Below, piece by piece: positions 34,430 to 44,408 of a stretch of 64,000 nucleotides of DNA (within the stretch, counting starts at the first letter, position 1; each line of letters opens with the position of its first letter). The notes under the pieces were generated by a model that worked only from the letters and a program-made list of their open reading frames with translations, was not told the origin of the DNA and did no database searches. A program made the translations under genes and the position numbers. This DNA comes from JABFXX01 sp036489755 (lineage in GTDB: Bacteria > Myxococcota_A > Polyangia > Haliangiales > Haliangiaceae): assembly GCA_036489755.1 (NCBI GenBank), contig DASXFD010000025.1, positions 124,001 to 188,000 on the forward strand. Direction: 5' to 3'.

Positions 34430-35988
34430 CCCGAGCGGTCGGCATCGACCTCGGCACGACGAACTCGGTGATCGCCGTGATCGATCGCGATGGCGCGCCG
34501 CGCATCCTCACCACCGACGAAGGCTCGACGACGATGCCGTCGCTCGTGTGGTTCTCGCCCGATGGGCCGCTCGTCGGCGAGCGCGCGCGAGAAGGTCTGC
34601 ACCACAGCCCCGACTGCACGATCTTCGGCGCGAAGCGCTTGCTCGGCCGCCGCTTCGACCATCCCGAGATTCGCCGGCTCGGCCGCGTGTTGCCCTACGA
34701 GCTCACCGAAGCGCCAAACGGCGACACGTGGATCCAGCTCGCCGCGGGTCGCGCGATCTCGCCCGAAGAAGTTTCCGCGTTGATCCTGCGCGAGCTGCGC
34801 CACACCGCCGAGCGGTTCTTCGGCGAGCCGGTCACGCGCGCGGTGATCACGATCCCGGCGTGGTACGACGCCGCGCAGCGCCAAGCCACGAAAGATGCCG
34901 CGCAGATCGCAGGGCTCACCGTGCAGCGGCTGCTCAGCGAGCCGACGGCGGCCGCGCTCGGCCACGGCGCGCATCGCGGTCACGATCGCCGGTACCTCGT
35001 GTGCGATCTCGGCGGCGGCACGTTCGACGTCGCGGCGGTCGACGTCGACGCGGGCGTCTTCGAAGTGCTCGCGACGACCGGCGACGCGTTCCTCGGCGGC
35101 GACGACGTCGATCGCGCGATGGTCGATCACCTGCTGCGCGACGTGAAGCAGACGCGCGGCGTCGACATCACCGACGACGCGATTGCCGTCGAGCGCCTGC
35201 GACTCGGCGCGCAGCGCGTGAAGCACGAGCTGTCGGATCACGCGAGCGCGACGTTGCGCGTGCCCGAGCTGGTGCGGCTGCCGTCGGGCAAGTCGCTCGA
35301 GTACGCGCGCGTGGTGCGCCGCGACGAGGTCGAGCAGTGGGCCGCACCGCTGCTCAAGCGACTCGAGGCGCCGGTGCGAGAGGCGCTGCGCCGGTGTGCG
35401 CGGCCGCGCGAGCAGATCGAAGAAGTGCTGCTCGTCGGCGGCATGACGCGCATGCCGAGTGTGAAGAAGGAGCTCGCGCGCGTGATCGGCCGCGAGCCGA
35501 GCTCGATCGCGAACCCCGAGGAGGTCGTCGCGGTCGGCGCGGCGCTCGAGGTCGCGCGGCTCGACGGCACGATCGAGGGCGTGTTGCTGATCGACGTCGC
35601 GGCGCGCGGGTTGTCGCTGTCGCTGCAGGACGGCGACTGCGAGCTCGTGATCGCACAGAGCGCGATCGTGCCGACGCGCGAGGTCCGGCTGTTCGCGACG
35701 CGCACCGACGAGCAGGCGCGCATCGAGTTCGATCTGTGGGAAGGCGAATCGCCGGATCGCTCGGCGAACCGGCACCTCGGCCGCTACGCGGTGCTCGATC
35801 TGCCGCCTGCACCGGCCGGCGACGTGCTCGCGCTCGTCGAGGTCACGATCGATACCGACGGCGTCGTGCGGCTCGGCGCGTCCGAGCTGGTATCGGGCGA
35901 GCGACTCACGCTCGAGCAGCTGTTCCACGCCGGGCTCACACGCGCCGAGGTCGGCCGGCTCGCGAAGTCGCTGGCGGAGCTGGCTTGA
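34426..35988 (+). CDS. Hsp70 family protein (short, DnaK-like)
   Basis: This 520-residue chaperone-type ATPase has a complete nucleotide-binding domain: GIDLGTTNSVIAVIDRDG, ITIPAWYDAAQRQATKDAAQ, LLSEPTAAALGHG, CDLGGGTFDVAAVDVD, FLGGDDVDRAMVDHL and EVLLVGGMTRMPSVKKEL. The substrate-binding part is short and lacks the helical lid and C-terminal tail of DnaK (about 640 residues). It is therefore a specialised Hsp70 with a dedicated J-protein next door rather than the housekeeping DnaK. The GTG start overlaps the J-protein stop, and its stop overlaps the next gene (TTGA). Confidence 0.93.
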   Translation: MTRAVGIDLGTTNSVIAVIDRDGAPRILTTDEGSTTMPSLVWFSPDGPLVGERAREGLHHSPDCTIFGAKRLLGRRFDHPEIRRLGRVLPYELTEAPNGDTWIQLAAGRAISPEEVSALILRELRHTAERFFGEPVTRAVITIPAWYDAAQRQATKDAAQIAGLTVQRLLSEPTAAALGHGAHRGHDRRYLVCDLGGGTFDVAAVDVDAGVFEVLATTGDAFLGGDDVDRAMVDHLLRDVKQTRGVDITDDAIAVERLRLGAQRVKHELSDHASATLRVPELVRLPSGKSLEYARVVRRDEVEQWAAPLLKRLEAPVREALRRCARPREQIEEVLLVGGMTRMPSVKKELARVIGREPSSIANPEEVVAVGAALEVARLDGTIEGVLLIDVAARGLSLSLQDGDCELVIAQSAIVPTREVRLFATRTDEQARIEFDLWEGESPDRSANRHLGRYAVLDLPPAPAGDVLALVEVTIDTDGVVRLGASELVSGERLTLEQLFHAGLTRAEVGRLAKSLAELA

Positions 35989-36389
35989 GGCTGGCGATCG
36001 CGCTGATCGCCGCAGCGTGCGGCGCGCAGGTCGCCGAAGGCCCACCGCCGGCGAAAGAGATCCAAGTCAACGCGACGGGCGAGTCGGTCGAGCTCGAGCG
36101 CGTGCTCGTGCCGAACTACGTGACGATCGTCGACTTCTGGAGCCAATCGTGCGGCGCGTGCACGATCGTCGGCGGCAAAGTCTCGGCCGCGATCGCAGCG
36201 CAGCCGCGCGTCGTGATGCGCAAGATCGACGTCGGCGATGGCTTCACGCCCGCCGCCAAGAAGTTCGAGATCGAGGCGCTGCCGCACTTCAACGTCTACG
36301 ACCGCAAGCAGCGGCTGCGCTACATCCTCGTGGGCAACGATTGCCTGCGGGCGCCGGACCTCGCCCGCGCGCTCCTCGCAGAACCCTGA
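35985..36389 (+). CDS. Thioredoxin-fold lipoprotein
   Basis: This 134-residue protein has a TTG start at 35985 that overlaps the Hsp70 stop codon. A short lipoprotein signal (RLAIALIAAAC) precedes a thioredoxin fold with YVTIVDFWSQSCGACTIVGG; the active site CxxC is Cys-Gly-Ala-Cys. The cis-Pro loop appears in IEALPHFNVYDRKQ. It is expected to act as a thiol oxidoreductase outside the cytoplasmic membrane. Coupling to a cytosolic Hsp70 is unusual. Confidence 0.83.
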   Translation: MRLAIALIAAACGAQVAEGPPPAKEIQVNATGESVELERVLVPNYVTIVDFWSQSCGACTIVGGKVSAAIAAQPRVVMRKIDVGDGFTPAAKKFEIEALPHFNVYDRKQRLRYILVGNDCLRAPDLARALLAEP

Positions 36390-36395
36390 TAGGTT
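36390..36395 (+). promoter_or_regulatory. -10 box of a probable leaderless promoter (manC)
   Basis: TAGGTT, then GCGCGC, then GTG at 36402. The 18 bases TGATAGGTTGCGCGCGTG recur exactly before malQ (56701-56718). Confidence 0.55.
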
Positions 36396-36401
36396 GCGCG
36401 C

Positions 36402-37436
36402 GTGCGACACGCGGTCATCCTCGCCGGTGGAAGCGGAACTCGGTTGTGGCCCGCGAGCCGGCGTGCGCGGCCCAAGCAGCTGCTCGCGCTCGGCGCATCG
36501 GGCGAAGTGATGGTCGCCGCGGCCGTCGAGCTCGGCAAACAGGTCGCGCGCGACGCGGTGATCGTCACCGCCGAGTCGCAGGTCGACGCGACGCGCGCGT
36601 GCGTGCCCGGTGTCGAGCTGATCGTCGAGCCGGTCGGTCGCAACACCGCGGCTGCGATCGGCCTCGCGGCCGCGATCTTGGCGGCGCGCGATCCCGACGC
36701 ATCGCTCGTCGTGTTGCCCGCCGATCAACACGTCGCCGATCGGGCTGCTCTCGCCGCCGCGCTCGAGACCGCGCTCGCGGCCGCCGAGACCGCCGATGCG
36801 ATCGCGACGATCGGCATCCCGCCGACGCGGCCCGAGACCGGCTTCGGCTACGTCGAGCTCACCGCGCCCGCCGTGCCCGGCGCGGTGCAACCGGTCGCGC
36901 GCTTCGTCGAGAAGCCCGACCTGGCGACCGCCGAGCGCTACGTCGCGAGCGGCCGCTATCTGTGGAACGCCGGCATCTTATGCGCGACCGCGTCGCGCCT
37001 GTTGGCCGAGCTCGATCGCCAGCTCCCCGACACCGCGCGCGCGGTGCGCGAGATCGCCGGCGGTGCCGCTGCGAAGCCGCGCTACGAGGCGCTGATGTCG
37101 ATCTCGATCGATCACGGCGTGATGGAGCACGCGGAGCGCGTGGTCACCGTTCCCGCGGCCGTCGGCTGGGACGACGTCGGCTCGTGGGCGGCGTTGCCGG
37201 CGGTGTGCGGCAGCGATGCGAGCGGCAACACGATCGTCGGCGAGGCGATCGTGATCGACGGTAGCGGCAACATCGTGAGCTCCGACGACGGGACGCTCAT
37301 CGCGACCGTCGGCGTGTCGGACCTCGTCGTGGTCAAGCACGGCGACGCGGTGCTCGTGATCTCGAAATCTGCGGCACAAGACGTCCGCAAAGTGATCGAG
37401 GCCCTTTCCGCGCGTGGCCTCGCACGCTACCTATAA
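36402..37436 (+). CDS. manC: Mannose-1-phosphate guanylyltransferase
   Basis: This 344-residue nucleotidyltransferase makes GDP-mannose from GTP and mannose-1-phosphate for polysaccharide synthesis. Motifs are VILAGGSGTRLWPASRRARP, with KQLLAL directly after it (the nucleotide loop), then VEPVGRNTAAAIGLAAAIL, VVLPADQHV, ETGFGYVEL, ARFVEKPD and SISIDHGVMEHA. It is the short form without the phosphomannose-isomerase domain found in many bifunctional proteins. The start is a GTG at 36402. It is followed after five bases by the phosphomannomutase gene, which makes its substrate. Confidence 0.92.
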   Translation: MRHAVILAGGSGTRLWPASRRARPKQLLALGASGEVMVAAAVELGKQVARDAVIVTAESQVDATRACVPGVELIVEPVGRNTAAAIGLAAAILAARDPDASLVVLPADQHVADRAALAAALETALAAAETADAIATIGIPPTRPETGFGYVELTAPAVPGAVQPVARFVEKPDLATAERYVASGRYLWNAGILCATASRLLAELDRQLPDTARAVREIAGGAAAKPRYEALMSISIDHGVMEHAERVVTVPAAVGWDDVGSWAALPAVCGSDASGNTIVGEAIVIDGSGNIVSSDDGTLIATVGVSDLVVVKHGDAVLVISKSAAQDVRKVIEALSARGLARYL

Positions 37437-37437
37437 T
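37432..37437 (+). promoter_or_regulatory. TATAAT -10 box before the phosphomannomutase gene
   Basis: A perfect TATAAT lies at the end of manC, four bases before the GTG at 37442. The distance is shorter than in the other leaderless cases, so transcription may begin within the first codons' edge, or the box may be fortuitous. Confidence 0.4.
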
Positions 37438-37441
37438 TCCA

Positions 37442-38791
<1,350 letters not shown>

Positions 38792-38792
38792 C

Positions 38793-39677
38793 GTGCGAAT
38801 CGTCGGGATCGATCTCGGCGGCACGAACCTGCGCGCGGCCGCGTTCGACGGCGAGCACAAGGTCGCCGAGCATCGCGAGCTCGTCGGCGAGCCGCGCGAT
38901 CCCGCCACCATCGCCGAGCGGCTCGCGCGCGTGGCCGAGCAGCTCGGCGCCGACGCCGTCGGCATCGGAATCGCGGCGATGTTGCGCGACGACCGCGGCA
39001 CCGTCGCGACCTCGCCGCACCTGCGCTGGCGCGACGTCGCGTTCGGCGCGCTGCTCGCGGCGCGCCTACCGAACCTGCCGATCGGCATCTACAACGACGT
39101 CAACGCGATCACGTGGGGCGAGGTCTCGGCGGGCGCGGCGCGCGGCTGTCGCGACGTGCTCGCGGTCTACGTCGGCACCGGCATCGGCGCCGGCGTGGTC
39201 GCGAACGGCGAGCTCGTCACCGGAGCCAGCCACACCGCCGGCGAGCTCGGCCACACGAAGGTCGCGTGGGGCGACGACGCGGCGCCATGCGCGTGCGGCC
39301 AGCGCGGCTGCCTCGAGGCGTACCTCGGCGGCAGCTACCTCGAGCGGCGTTACGGCGTCGCGAGCGAGGTCGATGCGGCCGCCGCGGCCGGCGATCCGCA
39401 CGCACTCGAAGCGTGGACCGAGCTCGCGACGCTGTTCGCGATCGCGCTCGGCAACGCGCTCGCGGTGCTGAACCCCGAGCGGCTCGTCATGGGCGGCGGC
39501 GTGCTCGCGCACTGCCCGACGCTCGTCGAGCTCACGGCGGCAGCACTCGAGATCGCGGCGCCGCGCGCCAGCCTCGAGCCGCTCGCCGTGGTCGCCGCCG
39601 AGCTCGGCGACGACGCCGGGCTCGTCGGCGCAGCGCGCCTGGTTAGTCGGAACCTTCGCCGGCGACCGTATACGTAG
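38793..39677 (+). CDS. ROK family sugar kinase (glucokinase-like)
   Basis: This 294-residue kinase has the ATP loop VGIDLGGTNLRAAAF, the catalytic NDVNAITWGE (Asp as base), the second phosphate loop AVYVGTGIGAGVVANGELV and the ROK zinc motif CACGQRGCLEAYLGG after the sugar-binding GELGH. It probably phosphorylates glucose or mannose, feeding the mutase encoded just upstream. The GTG start at 38793 lies one base after the mutase stop. The 3' end overlaps the convergent lipoprotein gene by 35 bases. Confidence 0.92.
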   Translation: MRIVGIDLGGTNLRAAAFDGEHKVAEHRELVGEPRDPATIAERLARVAEQLGADAVGIGIAAMLRDDRGTVATSPHLRWRDVAFGALLAARLPNLPIGIYNDVNAITWGEVSAGAARGCRDVLAVYVGTGIGAGVVANGELVTGASHTAGELGHTKVAWGDDAAPCACGQRGCLEAYLGGSYLERRYGVASEVDAAAAAGDPHALEAWTELATLFAIALGNALAVLNPERLVMGGGVLAHCPTLVELTAAALEIAAPRASLEPLAVVAAELGDDAGLVGAARLVSRNLRRRPYT

Positions 39678-40632
39678 CGCCGACGCCGTACACTTCCACG
39701 CCGAGCGACAGCGCCGGCATGCCGTTGATCGTGACGTCCGGCGCGAGCAGCGTCATGCCGAACGACGAGTTGATGATCTCGTCGGAGCTGACCATGCAGT
39801 CCTTGTTGGTGTCGAACAGACCGAGCACGGTGTTGCCCGTCGCGTCGCACATGCAGTTGCCGGGCACCGCGCCGGGGCAGTGCGTGGTCAGCACGCCTTG
39901 AATCACGGGGACGATCGACGGGATGACCTTCGTGTCGAGCGACGTCTCCGGGATCGCGCCGCCGAAGATCACGCCGGTGCTGTCGTCGGACTCGGTGCCG
40001 AGCGCAGTCGCCGACATGCCGGTGCCCTGCACGCGCGCGCCGATCAGGTCGACCTCGGTCGAGGCCCCGCCGCCGATCGAGATCTCGAGCGACAGGTTGC
40101 CGGGGCCGCCCTTGAACGTGCCGCCGATGATCGGACCGGCGAGCGCCGCGTCCATCGGCGAGGCCGGATCGATCGAGAACATCGCGGTACCGCTGAGCTG
40201 GTGCTGGCAGCCGGTGCAGGTCGCATCGGCGCCCGAGCCGCACGTCACCATTTCGCCGGCGCTGCACGCGGCCGGGTTGGAGTCCGAGCCGAGGTACACC
40301 GCGATGCCCGCGGTGCCCGCGCTCGAGAAGCTCGTCGTCTGAACGTCGACGAGCAGCGAGATGCTGCCGTCGAACACGGCCTCGTCGATCGAGGTCTGCG
40401 CGTTGATGCCCTGCGTGGACAGCGCCGTTAGCAAGTTGCCGAGCGCGTTGTCGGGGTTCCCGTCTCCGTCGAGATCGAGGCCGTACTTGGTCGCGTCACC
40501 GGTCTGCGTCGGGACGAGCACGCGGCTCGCGACGTAGTGGTAGTGCGGCCCCGTGGGAGCATTATTGCTGCTGCTACCGCACGCGATGAACGACAGCGCG
40601 GCAGCGAAAAACACCGGACGTAGAAAAGCCAT
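39643..40632 (-). CDS. Predicted surface lipoprotein with EF-hand-like calcium motifs
   Basis: This is a 329-residue lipoprotein (MAFLRPVFFAAALSFIACGS, lipobox FIAC). The mature part starts with an Asn/Ser linker. Two Asp-rich loops resemble EF-hand or dockerin calcium sites: DLDGDGNPDNALGNLL near the N-terminus and DTNKDCMVSSDEI near the C-terminus. The middle has a Cys-rich stretch (MVTCGSGADATCTGCQHQ) and Gly-rich beta strands. The ATG at 40632 is preceded by GGGGA. The function is unknown. The 3' end overlaps the ROK kinase gene on the other strand. Confidence 0.75.
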   Translation of the reverse strand: MAFLRPVFFAAALSFIACGSSSNNAPTGPHYHYVASRVLVPTQTGDATKYGLDLDGDGNPDNALGNLLTALSTQGINAQTSIDEAVFDGSISLLVDVQTTSFSSAGTAGIAVYLGSDSNPAACSAGEMVTCGSGADATCTGCQHQLSGTAMFSIDPASPMDAALAGPIIGGTFKGGPGNLSLEISIGGGASTEVDLIGARVQGTGMSATALGTESDDSTGVIFGGAIPETSLDTKVIPSIVPVIQGVLTTHCPGAVPGNCMCDATGNTVLGLFDTNKDCMVSSDEIINSSFGMTLLAPDVTINGMPALSLGVEVYGVGATYTVAGEGSD

Positions 40633-40724
40633 GTGGGATCCCCTATTCGTGTGGCGTGGTTCTATCGCAGAACCGCGCGCCCACACAATAAGCGTATGCG
40701 GGACGCCCCGCCGTGATCCCGGCC

Positions 40725-43133
40725 TCAGTTCGACGTCAGCGACAGCGTTGCCTGCGCCGACTCGGAGCCCGACGTCGCGGCGATCGTCACGGTGTGCGTC
40801 GACGGAGGTCCGGCGTCGATGAGGCGCGCCGCATCGGGCATGTTGTTGTTCGACGAGCCGCCGCAGCTCGCGATCGTGATCGCGAACACCGTAATAACGC
40901 CGAGCCGGCGGCCGCGTGTGCGCTGACGCCCGCGAGACAGCGCCAGCAGCGCGAAGCCCACCGCAAGGAGCAACCAACGCCAGCGCGAGCCGACGTCAGT
41001 AACCCCGGCCGCGACGGCGGAGACCGTGACGGTCAGCGTATTGCCGGCGAACGAGCAGGTCGCGTTGTTCGGCAGCCCCCCGCACGAGAACGTCGGAGAT
41101 CCCGTGAAGCCGGTCGCATCGAGCTGCGCGGTCCCCGTTTGCCCCTCGAGCACCGTCAACGTGGTCGGGTTCACCGACAACATCGGAATCGGCGTGGCGC
41201 CCGGCCAGTGCGCGATCAGCTGCGAGATGTCGATCGAGCCCCAGCCGGTCGCTTCGTCGTAGCCGTTCGCGACGGCGTAGCCGACGGTGCCGCCCGACGG
41301 GCCATCCGGTCCGGGATCGCTGTTGTTGCACAGGCTCGGCGTGTCGACGTCGCACGTGCCGACGCCACTCGATGCGACGGTGACGTCGTTGTACACGTGG
41401 TTCGACGAGTCGGCGCCGAGCATGTAGAGCGTCGGGTTCAAGTTGCCCTGGTTCGAACCGGTGCTCTGGTCGATCAGCGCCGCGACGCCGGACATGTCGG
41501 GGGCAGCTGCGGACGTGCCGCCGACCGTCGTGAACGCGAAGCTCGTGTCGGCTGCGCAGTCCGCGCCAATTCCGGCCAAGCACACGACGTAGCCTTCGAT
41601 GGTCGCGGAGTCGAACGACACGTCGGGTACGAGCCGCAGCGAATTCGCTGCCCCGACGTTGCTCTGATACGTCGGCTTGGCGATGTAGAGGCTCTCGCCG
41701 CCGCCGCCGCCGAGTTGGACGTAGACGGTGCCGTTCTGCGTCGGGTAAATGCCCTCGTTCCATGCGCCTTCGGGGATGTAGCTCTGTGCTGCGCCGCTGC
41801 CGTTCCAATACGTCGACTGCGTCGCCGAGTCCGCGAACTTCGTGCCGCCCATGCACGTGACCGAGCTGCTCGAGCCGAGGATGTTGACGCTCGCAGCCGT
41901 CGAGTGAGTGTCGTCCTGCGCGCCGCCTTGCGGTTGACAGCCGGCGGCGGCGGCGTCGCCCGCCGACACGAACACGCTCTGACCCTGCATCGCGGCCTGC
42001 TGATACAGCTCGTCGAGCGCCATCGCATCGCTCTGCCCCGACGGATCATCCGCCTCGCAGGTGCCGAAGCTGAGGTTGATGATGTTCGCAGTCGAGCCCA
42101 TGCCGAAGTTGTCGATCGCGTACTCGAGCGCGATGTCCGTGCCGTCGTCGCCCATGGTGTCGCTCGTGCTCACGATGAGCTCGACCGTCGCGCCGAGCGC
42201 GATACTGCCCGCGCGTAGCACGTCGAGCGTTGCTTCTTCCTGGTCGTCGAAGGCGGGGAAAACCTCGGTGCAATCGGGTGGATCCATGCACGCGCACGTC
42301 GTGTCGCCGCACGGCGTGCCGGGATCGGTGCCCGTCGGCGGAATCACGACAGCCGGCGTTGGCATCGTCACGCCGAAGGCCGTACCGAAGTTCGTGACGT
42401 CGGCCGGAAGCACGCGCGAGCGACCGATGATGCCGATGACTTGACCGGTACCCTTGAGCGTCGCTGCGGCGGGGCCGAGGTTGTAGATCGTCGAGAAGTC
42501 GCTGGGGCCGACCGAATGGTTGCCGGCGCCGTCGACAACGAGCGAGTGGTCGCCGCGCTGGAGATGCCCGCCGCTGCCGCGCACGTGCTGCGGCCGGATG
42601 TCGCTCTGATGCAGGCCGTGGATTCCGGCGACGATCGATGCGAGCTTGCCGGGAATCGTCGGCTCGCGATCGATCGACATCAGCGTCTTGCCGCCGACCG
42701 CGTAGTCGTGAAACTCGACGCCGAACGCCTTCGCCGCGATGTCGGTCGTGCCCGCGATCTCGACGAACGTCTTCGAGTTGCCGACGCCGAGCACCTTGAA
42801 GCCGCTGCTCGCGAGCCAGCTCGTGACCTGCGCGATGTCGGCGTCGCTCGCGCCGAAGCGCTGCCCGATCTGCGCGGGCGTGAGCCACTGATGATAGTAG
42901 GGCGAGCCCGGCGTCTGCTGCGCGGCGAGCAGCGCGGAGAACGCGGCCTGCTTTTCGGGCGAGCGAACCAGCCGCACGCTGAGGTGATCGATCGCTCGAT
43001 TCGCGACGACGCCGCGATCGTTTGCGGGGCTTGCCCAGCGCGGGTGATGCCCGACGAGGGTGCGAGGCGATGCGCCCGCTGCCGAGCTCAGAACCATCAC
43101 GACAACCAGCGAGATGCGAAACCAACCCAGCAT
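40725..43133 (-). CDS. Sedolisin (S53 family) serine-carboxyl peptidase with C-terminal Ig-like/transmembrane extension
   Basis: This is an 802-residue secreted pro-peptidase. Signal peptide 1-21 is followed by the S53 prodomain (about 40-180: YYHQWLTPAQIGQRFG). The catalytic set is Glu300 and Asp304 (EEATLD), Asp393 (SAGDAAAAG) and Ser541 (GGTSAAAP). The C-terminal region has an Ig-like part (650-705), a transmembrane helix (WLLLAVGFALLAL), a basic patch, a second hydrophobic segment ending ASCGG, and a final beta-type tail (HTVTIAATSG). The ATG at 43133 is supported by a TACCCT box six bases upstream. Sedolisins work at acid pH on extracellular proteins, fitting a predatory lifestyle. Confidence 0.92.
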   Translation of the reverse strand: MLGWFRISLVVVMVLSSAAGASPRTLVGHHPRWASPANDRGVVANRAIDHLSVRLVRSPEKQAAFSALLAAQQTPGSPYYHQWLTPAQIGQRFGASDADIAQVTSWLASSGFKVLGVGNSKTFVEIAGTTDIAAKAFGVEFHDYAVGGKTLMSIDREPTIPGKLASIVAGIHGLHQSDIRPQHVRGSGGHLQRGDHSLVVDGAGNHSVGPSDFSTIYNLGPAAATLKGTGQVIGIIGRSRVLPADVTNFGTAFGVTMPTPAVVIPPTGTDPGTPCGDTTCACMDPPDCTEVFPAFDDQEEATLDVLRAGSIALGATVELIVSTSDTMGDDGTDIALEYAIDNFGMGSTANIINLSFGTCEADDPSGQSDAMALDELYQQAAMQGQSVFVSAGDAAAAGCQPQGGAQDDTHSTAASVNILGSSSSVTCMGGTKFADSATQSTYWNGSGAAQSYIPEGAWNEGIYPTQNGTVYVQLGGGGGESLYIAKPTYQSNVGAANSLRLVPDVSFDSATIEGYVVCLAGIGADCAADTSFAFTTVGGTSAAAPDMSGVAALIDQSTGSNQGNLNPTLYMLGADSSNHVYNDVTVASSGVGTCDVDTPSLCNNSDPGPDGPSGGTVGYAVANGYDEATGWGSIDISQLIAHWPGATPIPMLSVNPTTLTVLEGQTGTAQLDATGFTGSPTFSCGGLPNNATCSFAGNTLTVTVSAVAAGVTDVGSRWRWLLLAVGFALLALSRGRQRTRGRRLGVITVFAITIASCGGSSNNNMPDAARLIDAGPPSTHTVTIAATSGSESAQATLSLTSN

Positions 43134-43139
43134 CGCGCG

Positions 43140-43145
43140 AGGGTA
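43140..43145 (-). promoter_or_regulatory. -10 box of a probable leaderless promoter (sedolisin)
   Basis: TACCCT on the minus strand, then CGCGCG, then ATG at 43133. Confidence 0.5.
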
Positions 43146-43169
43146 ACATGGGGCGTCCAGGCTCAGCCG

Positions 43170-43658
43170 TTACTGGACGTGCTCGAACCGAACTTTACCG
43201 TCTCGTTTGATCCCGTGTGCTGCAGCCCACCCTCCGTTCACTTCGAGCACGTAGAGCGACGGCTCTTTCACTTCGCGTAGCGTGTCGGTTTCGGGCGCGG
43301 CGTTCTCGACGATGCCGGCGATCGTCAGGTCGCTCCGGATGAAGATCATGTCGAGCGGGATGAGCGTGTTGTGCATCCAGAACTTCCACTCTTTGTTCTC
43401 TCCGAGCAGGAACAGCATGCCGTTGTCGGGCGGCATGTGCTCGCGGTACATGAGCCCGCGCTCGATCTTCGCTTCCGTCGACACGACTTCGACGTCGACG
43501 GCCGCCTCGCCCTTGTCACCGGCGAGCACGACGCGCGGCGCGTTCGCGGGTCTCGGCGCGGGCGTTTGAGGTGACGCCGGCGCGACCGGCGGCGGCGCGT
43601 CGTCGTGATGCGCTGACGTGCAGCTGCATACGAGCGCGCAGAGAAGCATCCATCGCAC
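43170..43658 (-). CDS. DUF192 family lipoprotein
   Basis: This 162-residue exported protein has a hydrophobic N-terminus ending LVCSCTS (lipoprotein-type). The DUF192 domain covers residues about 50-160, with the family signature ERGLMYREHMPPDNGMLFLL, then EWKFWMHNTLIPLDMIFI and VLEVNGGWAAAHGIKRDG. The biochemical role of DUF192 is not established. The start is set at the GTG 43658 because a TAGCGT box ends exactly six bases upstream; an ATG at 43649 is the alternative. It is transcribed divergently from hemD with only 21 bases between the start codons. Confidence 0.88.
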   Translation of the reverse strand: MRWMLLCALVCSCTSAHHDDAPPPVAPASPQTPAPRPANAPRVVLAGDKGEAAVDVEVVSTEAKIERGLMYREHMPPDNGMLFLLGENKEWKFWMHNTLIPLDMIFIRSDLTIAGIVENAAPETDTLREVKEPSLYVLEVNGGWAAAHGIKRDGKVRFEHVQ

Positions 43659-43664
43659 GCGCGC

Positions 43665-43674
43665 ACGCTATCAT
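43665..43674. promoter_or_regulatory. Overlapping divergent -10 boxes (DUF192 gene and hemD)
   Basis: ACGCTATCAT contains TAGCGT on the minus strand (43670-43665, six bases before GTG 43658) and TATCAT on the plus strand (43669-43674, five bases before ATG 43680). The two boxes share two bases, so one melted region could serve both directions. Confidence 0.5.
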
Positions 43675-43679
43675 GGCTC

Positions 43680-44408
43680 ATGCCCCGCGCCGTGCTCACG
43701 CGCGACGACGTTGCCGCGTACGCGGCGGCGCTCGCATCGCTCGGGCTCGACGCGGTCGCGATGCCGGTCACGCGAACCGCGCCGCCGCCGGATCCGGGCG
43801 CGCTCGCGAAGGCGCTCGCCGACGAGTACGACGCGATCGTCGTCGCGAGCCGGCGCGCGGCCGATGCGATCGCGGCGGCCGGAACGCCACACGGCGAGGT
43901 GTGGGCCGTCGGGCCGGCGACGTTACGCGCGCTCGCCGATGCAGGGATCGGCGCGACGTATCCGTCGGAAGCGCGCGACGGCGAGTCGCTGGCGCGCGCG
44001 ATCGTCGCCAGTGCAGCGGGCCGCGGGGTGATCGGCCAGACGCAGCCGATGGCGGGCAAGCGCGTGCTGTTGCCGCGGTCCGAGGGCGGTCGCGCCGAGG
44101 CCGCCGAGGTCTTGCGTGCCGCCGGCGCCGACGTGGTCGAGGTCATCGCGTACCGGACGATCGCGGCGGGACCCGTCGACGTCGACGTGCTGCGCGAGTG
44201 CGCGGTGTGCGTCGTGTTCGCACCGTCGCAGGTCGCAGCCCTCGCGCCGATCGTGCGGCTGGCCGACCTGTTGGCCCGGTTCGTCGCGATCGGCGAGACC
44301 ACGGCATCGGCGCTGCGCGCGGTGGGCGTGCGGCCGGCGGTCGCCGAGGCGCCGACGCCCGAGGGAATAGCGCGGGCGGTCGCGTCGGTGTATCCACCGA
44401 GACTATGA
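43680..44408 (+). CDS. hemD: Uroporphyrinogen-III synthase
   Basis: This 242-residue enzyme closes and isomerises hydroxymethylbilane to uroporphyrinogen III in heme, siroheme and cobalamin synthesis. The family is weakly conserved; visible marks are DAIVVASRRAADAIAAA, WAVGPATLRALADAGI, GKRVLLPRSEGGRAEAAEVL, VIAYRTIAAG and the closing FVAIGETTASALRAVGVRP. Its stop overlaps the ATG of hemB, which strongly supports the assignment. Confidence 0.9.
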   Translation: MPRAVLTRDDVAAYAAALASLGLDAVAMPVTRTAPPPDPGALAKALADEYDAIVVASRRAADAIAAAGTPHGEVWAVGPATLRALADAGIGATYPSEARDGESLARAIVASAAGRGVIGQTQPMAGKRVLLPRSEGGRAEAAEVLRAAGADVVEVIAYRTIAAGPVDVDVLRECAVCVVFAPSQVAALAPIVRLADLLARFVAIGETTASALRAVGVRPAVAEAPTPEGIARAVASVYPPRL

